The notes below the pieces were generated by a model. It was not told where the DNA came from. It saw nothing but the letters and a program-made list of their open reading frames with translations, and did no database searches. The translations under genes and the position numbers were made by a program. A DNA stretch of 64,000 nt from Pseudoramibacter alactolyticus. Its GTDB lineage: Bacteria; Bacillota; Clostridia; Eubacteriales; Eubacteriaceae. The stretch lies in NCBI RefSeq assembly GCF_050908235.1, contig NZ_CP194340.1; one strand, given 5' to 3'. Positions 52,719 to 61,126 of this stretch are shown one piece after another. The first letter of the stretch is position 1. Each line of letters starts with the position of its first letter.

Positions 52719-54017
52719 TTACTTTTCTCCATCAGCCGCGTTCATAAATCGTCTTTGGTAAGAAACCACCTGATTGGCGCTGGTAAAACGGGCTAAATAA
52801 TTGGGTTCAGCCGTCAGAACGACGCGTCCTGACATATCTCTGAATTCATCCGCAACCAATAATCGATCAATATCCGGATAATTATCGGCCCCCTCCATAC
52901 TGCAAATAATCAATCTGGTATCCTCTAAGTTGCTCTGTCTTAACCAGCGCAGATTATGTCTCACCCCATCGAGGCCGTCCGAACCTTCTTTTGATTCAAA
53001 GGAGCGCTGCTTCAAAATCCTTTGCGCATCTTCTCTGACCTCTTCCAGACCGACGACATCTTCGGCTGAGTAATAATCTTTGTCGATCATAAAAGTTCGC
53101 AGCGCTTCCAGATATTTCACATTCCGGCTGCTGTCAAACAGACCGAGATACTTTTCTATTTCCTGTGATTGCATCAACCGATGACGGATAAAGGAGTTGA
53201 TAAAATAAGGTTTTGCCTGAAGGGCCAGTGCCGTTTGCCATGTTTCGAACATCAGGGTGAAATTAACCCGATACCCGTGTTCTTTGAGCATTAACGCTAA
53301 TCGATGACCCCTAAAGGCATCCGCTGTCTTAGGCTGTGAATACCTTGTATCTAATTTTTTATCCCCAGTAAGCAACTGGTTAACATTGTCCTTATTAACC
53401 GGTCCGGTGTGAGGCACTTTAATAACAACGCGATACTCAGAAAGCATTTCCCTGAATTTTTCTGCCTCTTCCAAAATTTCCGAATCGCTTTTGCCGAAGG
53501 GATCATTCAGTTCGACAGAAATATCGGCTCCCGGTCCTAAAATTTTCCCTATCTCTGCCATCACCTCATCTCTGGTTTTAAAGCGATGATCGATATTTGC
53601 CTTTGGATTATTGATAAACAAATCATAAATAATGCCAGGATTGCAAGTTAAATTGGCAAGAATATCTTTAATCGGTTCTATTTCATACGGGTTGGCACTA
53701 TCCGCTGAAAAAAGTAAATTGGTTGATCTTTTTTGGTTGTTTTTATCATAAGAAATATCTCTGACTAAATCAGCTAAGAGAACATGGTCTTTGATCTGAT
53801 AGCGCAACTTGAAACCAGCAGGTGTCTCGCCCTTTGGCACATCAAACGTACGAATCACTTTTTTAAAATTATCTGTTGTCCCAATATATTCCGCTAATGT
53901 ACCAATCTTGGAAATATCTTCATAATCAATCGGTTGTGTCAGAAAATGATTGACAAATTCTTCTTCCCCTCGTGCAATCTGCAAATTCAGGTCCTTAACT
54001 TGATAGCAAATATTCAT
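52719..54017 (-). CDS. Transaldolase-like TIM-barrel protein
   Basis: A 432-residue protein with features of class I transaldolases: a lysine in a VVIKVPHTGPV strand (compare VKIPAT of transaldolase) and VNFTLMFETWQTALALQAKP followed by YFINSFIRHRL (compare NxTLxFSxxQA...SPFVGR). It is far longer than bacterial transaldolases (about 220-320), with an N-terminal extension and an unusual C-terminal part from DSSRNVKYLEALRTFM. The ATG at 54017 follows GGAGAGA; the frame is open to 54044. It sits between the FGGY kinase and the transketolase subunits, so a role in carbon rearrangement is plausible, but the substrate is unknown. Confidence 0.75.
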   Translation of the reverse strand: MNICYQVKDLNLQIARGEEEFVNHFLTQPIDYEDISKIGTLAEYIGTTDNFKKVIRTFDVPKGETPAGFKLRYQIKDHVLLADLVRDISYDKNNQKRSTNLLFSADSANPYEIEPIKDILANLTCNPGIIYDLFINNPKANIDHRFKTRDEVMAEIGKILGPGADISVELNDPFGKSDSEILEEAEKFREMLSEYRVVIKVPHTGPVNKDNVNQLLTGDKKLDTRYSQPKTADAFRGHRLALMLKEHGYRVNFTLMFETWQTALALQAKPYFINSFIRHRLMQSQEIEKYLGLFDSSRNVKYLEALRTFMIDKDYYSAEDVVGLEEVREDAQRILKQRSFESKEGSDGLDGVRHNLRWLRQSNLEDTRLIICSMEGADNYPDIDRLLVADEFRDMSGRVVLTAEPNYLARFTSANQVVSYQRRFMNAADGEK

Positions 54018-54083
54018 TTTCTTATCTCTCCAAATCTTTTTCATGATGTCCGTATCTGTCTATACAAATTGTCTTTATAAAAT

Positions 54084-54111
54084 GTGGCTGGGATAATGGA
54101 ATCCCAACCAC
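54084..54111 (-). promoter_or_regulatory. Intercistronic hairpin between the FGGY kinase and transaldolase-like genes
   Basis: Minus strand GTGGTTGGGAT (54101-54111) pairs with ATCCCAGCCAC (54084-54094), 11 pairs with one T-G, then ATTTTAT. With a weak T-tract it could be a partial terminator or an RNA-stability element that sets different levels of the two operon halves. Confidence 0.55.
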
Positions 54112-54134
54112 CGCTCAAAAATAATATAACCTAT

Positions 54135-55661
54135 TTAAAACACTCGGCTGTCAAGCGCCTCATATACTTTTGCGAACTTTTCATATGCCTTGTCATATGC
54201 TTCAAAATTATTTGTATTCGGCGTATATTCCTCTTTAATTTTGACGGCTCTCTGTGATGCATCATGAACGTCATTATAGGCACCGACGCCTACACCCGCA
54301 TACATCGCCGCACCGAGGCAGCCGGATTCGCTGGCTTCCAGGATTAAAATCGGGCAATTAGACATGTCTGCCAACATTTGACTCCATAACGGCGACTTTG
54401 CGGCTCCGCCTGTCAAGCGAATACTGTTAATGTCAATTCCGGCTGCCTGCTCCGCTTTGACAATGTCCAGCATTTCAAAACTAATGCCTTCCATCACAGA
54501 TCGGGCAATATCCGCTTTTGTTGTTCCTAAAGACATGCCAACAAAGGTTCCTCTCGCCCGATCATTTAATTTTTCTCCCGCTGCTCCCTGTAAATACGGC
54601 AAGAAGGTAATGCCATTGGCGCCAATCGGAACACGCTCAATTTGGCGGTTAATAACATCGTAAGGATCCATATTCACTCCCGGCGCAGAACCCACGATTT
54701 TTTCAAGATCACAGAAAGTATCCCGATACCAGCGATAACTGGATGCCGATGTGTTGGAAAAGGCTTCAATCGTATAATTCCCGACGCCATGATTTCCCTT
54801 TACAACCAGTTTTCCCTTCGGGTCCCTGATGTTTTTATCGGAGATCACGAAACAGGATCCAAAGGTTCCCATTACCATCACGGCCGTTCCGTCATCCACC
54901 CCGCCGGATCCGAAGGTGTTGCAATTCTGGTCATGAGCGCCCATGCAAACCGGCGTTCCTTCCGGCAAACCCGTTAATTTTGAAATTTCAACGTTAATGC
55001 GGGCGACCACTTTTCCCGGCTCTGCAATAATTTTTGCCCTTTTGCTCAAGGGAATACCGACAATATCATGAATCTTTTTCGACCATTGATCCGCATTGAT
55101 ATCCATCATGCCTTCACGGCTGGCCGAAGAAAAATCCGTATAATAATCATCCGCACCCAATTGCTTTAAAAAATAATCCTGATGCGTTGAAAACAAGGCC
55201 GTTTTTTCCCAATTTTCGGGTTCATTCTGCTTGAGCCAGATGAGTTTTAGAAGGCTGAAAACAAACCCAATCGGGTCGCCCGTGATTTGATAATGCTCTT
55301 TTCTGGTAATATATTTTATATACCATTCAAGTTCTTTGTTAGCGCCTCTCAAATCCTGCCACCCGACAAAAGGCCTAATCAGCTTTTCATGCTGATCCAG
55401 CATGCCGATGACAGATCCTTGCGATGAAAGGCCCACCCCTAAAATATCTTTTGGCTGGATGCCGGACCTTTCAATCGCTGTCTTGCAAGTCGCATACAAC
55501 GCAGGGGTAATATCTTCCGGAATTTGTTCCACCCAACCTTCATGGGGATAATAACAAGGATATTCTCTGTAATCACTGCCAACCAATTTCCCTTCGAGAT
55601 CAAACACACAGACTTTGCATCCGGTCGTTCCGGCGTCCATGCCAACTAAATATTTACCCAT
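54135..55661 (-). CDS. FGGY family carbohydrate kinase (xylulokinase-like)
   Basis: ATP-dependent sugar kinase of 508 residues. N-terminal phosphate loop GMDAGTTGCKVCVFD, the sugar-contact area GVGLSSQGSVIGMLD and GWQDLRG, the catalytic Asp in MGAHDQNCNTFGSGG, GTFGSCFV, and the C-terminal ADP-binding LTGGAAKSPLWSQMLADM and SGCLGAAMYAGVG. It is most like xylulokinases, but FGGY specificity cannot be read from sequence; other ketoses or sugar alcohols are possible. ATG at 55661 after GAGGAG. It lies 38 bases after copy C of the aldolases. Confidence 0.9.
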   Translation of the reverse strand: MGKYLVGMDAGTTGCKVCVFDLEGKLVGSDYREYPCYYPHEGWVEQIPEDITPALYATCKTAIERSGIQPKDILGVGLSSQGSVIGMLDQHEKLIRPFVGWQDLRGANKELEWYIKYITRKEHYQITGDPIGFVFSLLKLIWLKQNEPENWEKTALFSTHQDYFLKQLGADDYYTDFSSASREGMMDINADQWSKKIHDIVGIPLSKRAKIIAEPGKVVARINVEISKLTGLPEGTPVCMGAHDQNCNTFGSGGVDDGTAVMVMGTFGSCFVISDKNIRDPKGKLVVKGNHGVGNYTIEAFSNTSASSYRWYRDTFCDLEKIVGSAPGVNMDPYDVINRQIERVPIGANGITFLPYLQGAAGEKLNDRARGTFVGMSLGTTKADIARSVMEGISFEMLDIVKAEQAAGIDINSIRLTGGAAKSPLWSQMLADMSNCPILILEASESGCLGAAMYAGVGVGAYNDVHDASQRAVKIKEEYTPNTNNFEAYDKAYEKFAKVYEALDSRVF

Positions 55662-55699
55662 TTTCTCCTCACTTCTCCTTCAATGATTAAATATCTGCT

Positions 55700-56422
55700 C
55701 TATTCACCCGTATAAGCCGGAATAATCCCGATCTCTCTCAAATCGTCTACCGCGTCCAGGATTGCCGGCGCCGCTCTGGTTCCGATGAGTTCTGCTCCGG
55801 CTAAAATAAAACAGAACGCATTTTGAGGTCTTGGCGCTTTTACGCCGGCCACTTTCACCTTCGTTTTGCTCCCCTTAACCGCATCGGCCATCAGCTTGAC
55901 ATCCATTACGTCGGGGCCTTCATACTGTCCGGTTGATGTTTTAACCCAATCGATGCCGGCCTCTGCAACAAGCTGACAAGCCGTTGTGATTTCTTCTTTG
56001 GTCAAGTAACACGTTTCAATAATCATCTTTGTCATGACGCCTTGGGCCGCATGGACATAATCATTGAATTCTGCCTTGATTTTGTCGTATTTCCTGTCTT
56101 TTAAATCCCCGACGTTCATAACGTTATCTAAAACCGTGGCGCCTTTTCGAACGGCTTCTTCTGTTTCAAAGGCCTTCACCGCGCTCGACTGCTGACCAAA
56201 GGGAAACCCGATTGCAGCGCCGACCATGATATTGGTTCCCTTTAGTTCTTCCGCAACGATGGGCGTCCATTCTGAGGAGGAAAAACAAAACGCTTTGCAG
56301 TTATATTCAATCGCTTCTTTACAGCCTCTTCTGATTTCTGCTTCTGTCGTTTGTTTTGGCAACACGGAATAATCGAATAACTTCCCCATATCCCATTTTG
56401 TCATTTTAGATAAGTCGACCAT
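55700..56422 (-). CDS. DeoC/DERA-family aldolase (copy C)
   Basis: 240 residues, starts MVDLSKMTKWDMGKLFDYSV. Active-site blocks: VLDNVMNVGDLKDRKYD (Asp), GIDWVKTSTGQYEGP (Schiff-base Lys), VKVAGVKAPRPQNAF (second Lys), and AGAELIGTRAAPAILD. FPFGQQSSAVKAFETEEAV is shared with copies B and D. ATG at 56422 after GAGAGGG, 18 bases after copy D. Confidence 0.9.
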   Translation of the reverse strand: MVDLSKMTKWDMGKLFDYSVLPKQTTEAEIRRGCKEAIEYNCKAFCFSSSEWTPIVAEELKGTNIMVGAAIGFPFGQQSSAVKAFETEEAVRKGATVLDNVMNVGDLKDRKYDKIKAEFNDYVHAAQGVMTKMIIETCYLTKEEITTACQLVAEAGIDWVKTSTGQYEGPDVMDVKLMADAVKGSKTKVKVAGVKAPRPQNAFCFILAGAELIGTRAAPAILDAVDDLREIGIIPAYTGE

Positions 56423-56440
56423 AAGCTTTCCCTCTCAATT

Positions 56441-57178
56441 TTACTTACTTTCTGACGGTTCTTCATATGCCGGAATCATCCCAATTTTTCTCATGGTGTC
56501 CAATGCATCGATAATCTCCGGCGCCGCTCTCGATCCGATCAGTTCCGCACCTGCTAATAAAAAGGCGTATGCATTTTGCGGCCGCGGATATTTAACACCG
56601 GAAACTTTTACCTTTGTTTTGCTATCTTTTAATGTATTAACCATGACAAGAACCTGTTCCATGGTCATGCCGTTATATTGGCCCGATGATGACTTCGCCC
56701 AATCAATGTCTGCTTTGGCGATCAGTTTACACGCCGTTGCAATTTCTTCATCGGTCAACATCTCTGCTTCAATAATCATTTTTGTCATGGCTGGGCCGGA
56801 CGCTTTTTTAAAGTCTTTAAACTCCTGAAGCACTTGGTCATACTTTTTATCTTTTAATGCCCCCACGTTCATACAGCAATCCAAAACGGTGGCGCCCATG
56901 CGAACCGCTTCTTCCGCTTCAAAGCATTTAACAGCGCTTGTTTGCTGCCCGAAAGGAAAACCTACCGCTGCGCCAACTAATAAGTCGGTCCCCTTTAGCT
57001 CTTCCGCAACAACTTTAGTCCAATATGAGGACGAAAAACAAAAGGCTTTGCAATTATATTCGATTGCTTTTTGACACTCTTTCCGAATGACATCTTCCGT
57101 TGTGTCTTTAGGTAAAATTGCATAGTCAAAATGTTTCCCTAAATCATGTTTCGTCATATGCTTCCAATCAATCATCAT
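56441..57178 (-). CDS. DeoC/DERA-family aldolase (copy D)
   Basis: 245 residues, starts MMIDWKHMTKHDLGKHFDYA. Blocks: VLDCCMNVGALKDKKYD (Asp), DIDWAKSSSGQYNGM (Schiff-base Lys), VKVSGVKYPRPQNAY (second Lys), AGAELIGSRAAPEIID. Two start Met codons are adjacent (57178 and 57175) after GGGAGGAAA. It is the first gene behind the internal promoter that carries a GTATATAC palindrome. Confidence 0.9.
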   Translation of the reverse strand: MMIDWKHMTKHDLGKHFDYAILPKDTTEDVIRKECQKAIEYNCKAFCFSSSYWTKVVAEELKGTDLLVGAAVGFPFGQQTSAVKCFEAEEAVRMGATVLDCCMNVGALKDKKYDQVLQEFKDFKKASGPAMTKMIIEAEMLTDEEIATACKLIAKADIDWAKSSSGQYNGMTMEQVLVMVNTLKDSKTKVKVSGVKYPRPQNAYAFLLAGAELIGSRAAPEIIDALDTMRKIGMIPAYEEPSESK

Positions 57179-57227
57179 TTTCCTCCCTCTTTTTACATCT
57201 CACCATCATGACGGCTTGGTTGTCTTT

Positions 57228-57255
57228 ATTATATCATCATGTATATACATATCAA
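57228..57255 (-). promoter_or_regulatory. Internal cluster promoter with candidate GntR operator
   Basis: Minus strand -35 TTGATA (57250-57255), 16-base spacer, -10 TATAAT (57228-57233) in a TGA-extended context. The 12-base perfect palindrome ATGTATATACAT (57239-57250) fills the spacer, so a bound repressor would block RNA polymerase. GTATATAC fits the HutC-subfamily consensus GT-N-TA-N-AC. Confidence 0.7.
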
Positions 57256-57278
57256 TATAATAATTAAACTATTTCATT

Positions 57279-57944
57279 TTATTTGATCACGCTTTTTATC
57301 TCGGTTATATCGTCTATTAAATATAAAGGTGTGAAATTTTGTAATGCACTCTTTTCGCCATATCCATAAGTCACCATACAGACATCAATCCCAGCGTTTC
57401 TTCCAGTCAAATAATCCGTCTTCGTATCGCCAACAAGAATTGCTTCTGTTTTATTGCATCCATAAAAATCTAATATTTTTAAAATGCAATCTGGGTCGGG
57501 CTTGGGCTTGTCCACATCATCCGCCGTCACGATCACATCAAAATACTTCATCAAACCAAATTTTTGAAAAATTTTTTCTGTCGCACTTCTGATTTTAAAA
57601 GTTGCAACCGCCAGGCGTTTGTTGCATTGTTGATAATAATCTAAAATATCGATGACGCCAGGATAAACTTTTGATGTATCCGCGCAATGCGCTGTGTAAT
57701 ATTCTGAAAAAAGGGGCAATAATTCAGAATCGATCAGCGCTGACTTATCTGTCCCTAAAACCCTAAGCAGAATATTTCTGGCACCGCCGCCTATGCAGCC
57801 TCTGATGAATTCATATGATTTTTCTTCGAACTGATATTTTTTTATAATATATTGAACCGTTTTTACCAAATCCGGGCACGTATCAACCAGTGTTCCATCC
57901 AGATCAAAAATAATGTAAGAATATTGTTCATGTGGTTCCTTCAT
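57279..57944 (-). CDS. HAD superfamily phosphatase (phosphoglycolate phosphatase-like)
   Basis: A 221-residue hydrolase with a C1-type cap, of the Gph/PgmB branch. Motif I IIFDLDGTLVDT, motif II around LAVATFKIRS, motif III KPKPDPD and motif IV ILVGDTKTDYLTG are all present. The substrate cannot be read; in this setting a sugar phosphate is likely. I use the ATG at 57944 with AAGGGGGTGATC upstream; it overlaps the end of the aldolase-PHP gene by 17 bases, so the two are translationally coupled. Confidence 0.9.
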   Translation of the reverse strand: MKEPHEQYSYIIFDLDGTLVDTCPDLVKTVQYIIKKYQFEEKSYEFIRGCIGGGARNILLRVLGTDKSALIDSELLPLFSEYYTAHCADTSKVYPGVIDILDYYQQCNKRLAVATFKIRSATEKIFQKFGLMKYFDVIVTADDVDKPKPDPDCILKILDFYGCNKTEAILVGDTKTDYLTGRNAGIDVCMVTYGYGEKSALQNFTPLYLIDDITEIKSVIK

Positions 57945-59733
57945 TTTGATCACCCCCTTCAAGTTTTGATAACAGCGCATTATTTGAAAAATATTCATAA
58001 GTGATGCCGCATTCGCCAATATCACGCACTTTTTGATCCGTTCTTTTATAATCGGCGTGATAATCCGAACCGCCGGAAATAATTTTCACGCGATTTGAAT
58101 AATCCTTTTTGACCTTTTGAATGATTTCCTCTTTTGTCAGCTCTCCGCCATACGTTGTTTTATCATAGGTATACGATGCTTCGATGCCGTCTAATCCTTC
58201 TGCGATCAACCAATCGATAAAATCATCCCGACTCATTTTCCCGTCATCCACTCTGACGACATCATCAATCAAATAAGGGTGCGCAAGAATCGCGATGCCA
58301 CCAACCTCATGAATCAATCGAATAATTTCAACGGCTGACGGCTTTTTCCGTTTGATGCCGTATTCCGGGTTATTTCTGCAAAGCAGTTTTGCCTCAATCC
58401 AAGTATCCGTATAGCCCTTTTCCGCCATCAGATTAAAAATAATCTTTTTCTGAACATCTTCCGGTTTCCTGGGTATCCCGCCATAATTCAGCACTTCATC
58501 CCAAGCGATGGGCATTCCCTTCTCAGTCAGCAGCGCTGTTAACTGATAATAAGAATCTATTTTGCTTTGAACGATTTTTCGATTCACGTCTAAAATCTTC
58601 TGATGATGGAAATCACAGCCTAACGCGACAATATGAACATCATCGACGAGCGTTTCGCAGGAAAATTCAATTCCGGGAATAAATTGAATGCCTTTTGTTT
58701 TCGCATAAGCAATCGGATCCACCATAATGCCATTGACTTCAATCTTTTGGGGCGGAATCACATCATGATCTGTCAATGCCAAAACTCTCACGCCGCGTTT
58801 GGCCGCATTATCAATTAATTCCTGAGGCGTATCGCCGCCATCGGAACGTGTAGAATGGGTATGCAGATCCACCGCGTAAGGCGCGCGATCCATTTGACTG
58901 AATAATCTGATATGCTTTCTTGCCACCTCTTTGACGCAATCTCCGACAAACGCATCTAACTTGAGCGGATCGTTTTGCTGCGGATTTTCATCCATGTATT
59001 CCCGCATACCTTGGCAATATGCGATTTTAATCGCGGTTGATATATTTATTTTGGCCGCCCCGGACTGAATCATCCGGTCGAACATCTCTGTTGATAATCC
59101 TGTTCCCCCGTGTAAAACAAGGGGCACCGGCGAAAACGCATTGATATCCTGCATCAGCTTGTAATTTAAATTAATTTCACCTTTGTAAACACCATGAGCG
59201 GTTCCAACAGCGGGGGCCAATGCATCAACCCCCGTCTCCGCCATGAATTTTTTACAATCTTTTGGATTTGCAAATGCACCACCGTCCTTTTCCACGACAA
59301 TATCATCTTCAACACCGACGATCGCTCCGAGTTCACCTTCCACTGTTACGTTTCGCTTATGTGCGTAATCCGCGATAATTTTTGTGTTCGCAATATTTTC
59401 TTCCAAGGATAATTGCGAACCATCATACATGACCGAGGACCATCCGGCAGCGATGCATTCTTTCGTATATTCAATATCCCGGGAGTGATCTAAATGGATG
59501 GCCACATTAATTTTTGTATTTTGAGCAAGTGGTTTTAAAATATCCATTAATTCTTTTGCGCCAAATTCTTTCACCGTTTTGACTGAAGTCTGCAAAATAA
59601 CATCCTGTTTTAAATCCTCAGCCGTTTCAACAACTGCTTTTGCAGTCAATTCATTGACGATATTAAATGCGCCAACCGCGTAATGATTTTTCTTTGCCTT
59701 TTCAAGCATTGTTTTCATATTGACATATGTCAT
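57928..59733 (-). CDS. Class II aldolase (FbaA/KbaY-like) fused to a PHP phosphoesterase domain
   Basis: 601 residues in two parts. Residues 1 to about 285 are a zinc-dependent class II ketose-bisphosphate aldolase: VGAFNIVNELTAKAVVE, the zinc/catalytic IHLDHSRD, EGELGAIVGVED, APAVGTAHGVYKGE and VLHGGTGLSTEMFD. From about 292 a PHP domain follows: DLHTHSTRSDGGDTPQEL, LTDHDVIPP, PGIEFSCET, ILAHPY and SGGSDYHADYK give the usual metal ligands (H-x-H, H, E, H, D-x-H). PHP domains hydrolyse phosphate esters. The fusion implies that an aldolase product or substrate is dephosphorylated. ATG at 59733 after AAAGGAG; first gene of the cluster. Confidence 0.92.
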   Translation of the reverse strand: MTYVNMKTMLEKAKKNHYAVGAFNIVNELTAKAVVETAEDLKQDVILQTSVKTVKEFGAKELMDILKPLAQNTKINVAIHLDHSRDIEYTKECIAAGWSSVMYDGSQLSLEENIANTKIIADYAHKRNVTVEGELGAIVGVEDDIVVEKDGGAFANPKDCKKFMAETGVDALAPAVGTAHGVYKGEINLNYKLMQDINAFSPVPLVLHGGTGLSTEMFDRMIQSGAAKINISTAIKIAYCQGMREYMDENPQQNDPLKLDAFVGDCVKEVARKHIRLFSQMDRAPYAVDLHTHSTRSDGGDTPQELIDNAAKRGVRVLALTDHDVIPPQKIEVNGIMVDPIAYAKTKGIQFIPGIEFSCETLVDDVHIVALGCDFHHQKILDVNRKIVQSKIDSYYQLTALLTEKGMPIAWDEVLNYGGIPRKPEDVQKKIIFNLMAEKGYTDTWIEAKLLCRNNPEYGIKRKKPSAVEIIRLIHEVGGIAILAHPYLIDDVVRVDDGKMSRDDFIDWLIAEGLDGIEASYTYDKTTYGGELTKEEIIQKVKKDYSNRVKIISGGSDYHADYKRTDQKVRDIGECGITYEYFSNNALLSKLEGGDQNEGTT

Positions 59734-59770
59734 TTTTGACTCCTTTCATTAAAATAAATTCTCCGCTATT

Positions 59771-59787
59771 TATATACCAGTATATAC
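59771..59787 (-). promoter_or_regulatory. Promoter of the aldolase-PHP operon with candidate GntR operator
   Basis: Minus strand -10 TATATA (59771-59776) in a TGG-extended context and weak -35. TATATAC-N2-GTATATA (59771-59786) is a perfect inverted repeat and contains GTATATAC (59780-59787), the same word as in the internal promoter at 57241-57248. Confidence 0.6.
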
Positions 59788-59917
59788 AAGCAATCATAGA
59801 AATAAAGATCATTTTTTGTTAACTAATTAGATTTTTTTGCATCCTTTACATTTTTTATTCAACATTTTTTAGGTGCCGTGTAAAATAACAATTATTGATA
59901 ACGTAAAATTGCGCGCA

Positions 59918-59941
59918 CAAAAAGGCTCCCGAAGGAGCCTT
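59918..59941 (-). terminator. Terminator of the glycerol dehydrogenase gene
   Basis: Minus strand AAGGCTCC-TTCG-GGAGCCTT then TTT: perfect 8-pair stem, 33 bases after the stop. The 130 bases between it and the aldolase-PHP promoter hold no recognised element. Confidence 0.93.
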
Positions 59942-59973
59942 CCTGATCTTTTTAGATAATGAATGGCCGGATG

Positions 59974-61074
59974 TTAATCCTCTTTCAGGTAATAGGTCCC
60001 CAGCGCGTCGGCTGCGATGATGGCCGCCGCCAGGCTTTCCGGTGTCACTTCAAAGGGCATGTTCCCCATCGTGTCCTCCGGCGCGCAGGCCAGCTTGGCC
60101 ACTTCCATGATTTTTTCCTCGTTCACTTCTTTCACGCCAAGCCCTTCAAGGTTGACCGGCAGCCCCAGCGTCGTGCAGAAGTCGAGCACTTCATCCAATT
60201 CGTCTTCCGAACGATTTTCCAGCACGAGCTGCACCAATGTCCCAAAGGCAACCTTTTCTCCGTGATACATTTCATGGGTTTCCGGCAGGGCGGTAAAGCC
60301 GTTGTGGATGGCATGAGCCGCGGCCAAGCCGCCGCTTTCAAAGCCGACACCGCTCAGGAAGGTGTTCGCTTCGATCACGTTTTCCACCGCAGCGGTACAC
60401 ACGTGATTTTCAATCGCCAACTTGGCTTTGAACCCATCCGCCATCAAGATGTCAAAGCAGAGCCGCGCCAGGCTGATGGCCGAATTGGTCACGTGACCGC
60501 CGCTCATCACGGTAGACCGGCTGTCATAAGTCGCCTGGGCTTCAAAATAAGTCGCCAGCGCATCCCCCATCCCGGCGACAAAAAGACGAGCCGGTGCCCG
60601 TTTGATGATATCCGTGTCCATGATGACCATTTCCGGATTCTTCGGCAGAACCAAATACGCTTCGAAGACACCGTCTTCCGTATAAACCACGGACAGGGCC
60701 GAGCAAGGCGCATCCGTCGACGCGATGGACGGCGCCACAATCACCGGCAGCTTTTCATAATGCGCGACGGCTTTCGCGGTGTCACAAACTTTCCCGCCGC
60801 CGATCCCGACAATGACATCCAAACCTTCATCCTGAACCACTTTGCGCAGACGATCAATTTCAGCGTTACAGCATTCCCCGCCGAAAGGTTCAGACACATA
60901 TTTTAATCCGGCCGCTTCAAACCCGGCCTTCAGATTGTCATTTTGTGTACGCATCATGGTGCCGGACAAAACCGCCAGTGCCCCTTTGCCGAAAGTCGCA
61001 ACATAAGCCGGCAGCTTTTGCAGCTCTCCGGCGCCTTGGATGTATCTTCCCGGCGCCTGAATAATTTTTTCCAT
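59974..61074 (-). CDS. gldA: Glycerol dehydrogenase family (iron-containing/zinc ADH)
   Basis: NAD-dependent dehydrogenase that usually interconverts glycerol and dihydroxyacetone. Motifs: VIVGIGGGKVCDTAKA, the APSIASTDAPCSALSVVY nucleotide region, the metal Asp in AGMGDALATYFE and the two metal His in AHAIHNGF and YHGEKVAFG. 366 residues from ATG at 61074 after GAGGAG; the frame is open to 61101. Single gene with its own promoter and terminator. A dead relative lies at the far end of the sugar-phosphate cluster. Confidence 0.92.
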   Translation of the reverse strand: MEKIIQAPGRYIQGAGELQKLPAYVATFGKGALAVLSGTMMRTQNDNLKAGFEAAGLKYVSEPFGGECCNAEIDRLRKVVQDEGLDVIVGIGGGKVCDTAKAVAHYEKLPVIVAPSIASTDAPCSALSVVYTEDGVFEAYLVLPKNPEMVIMDTDIIKRAPARLFVAGMGDALATYFEAQATYDSRSTVMSGGHVTNSAISLARLCFDILMADGFKAKLAIENHVCTAAVENVIEANTFLSGVGFESGGLAAAHAIHNGFTALPETHEMYHGEKVAFGTLVQLVLENRSEDELDEVLDFCTTLGLPVNLEGLGVKEVNEEKIMEVAKLACAPEDTMGNMPFEVTPESLAAAIIAADALGTYYLKED

Positions 61075-61126
61075 GGTTTCTCTCCTCTCAAAACAACACA
61101 CGCGTCGTTAATCATATATCGACATT

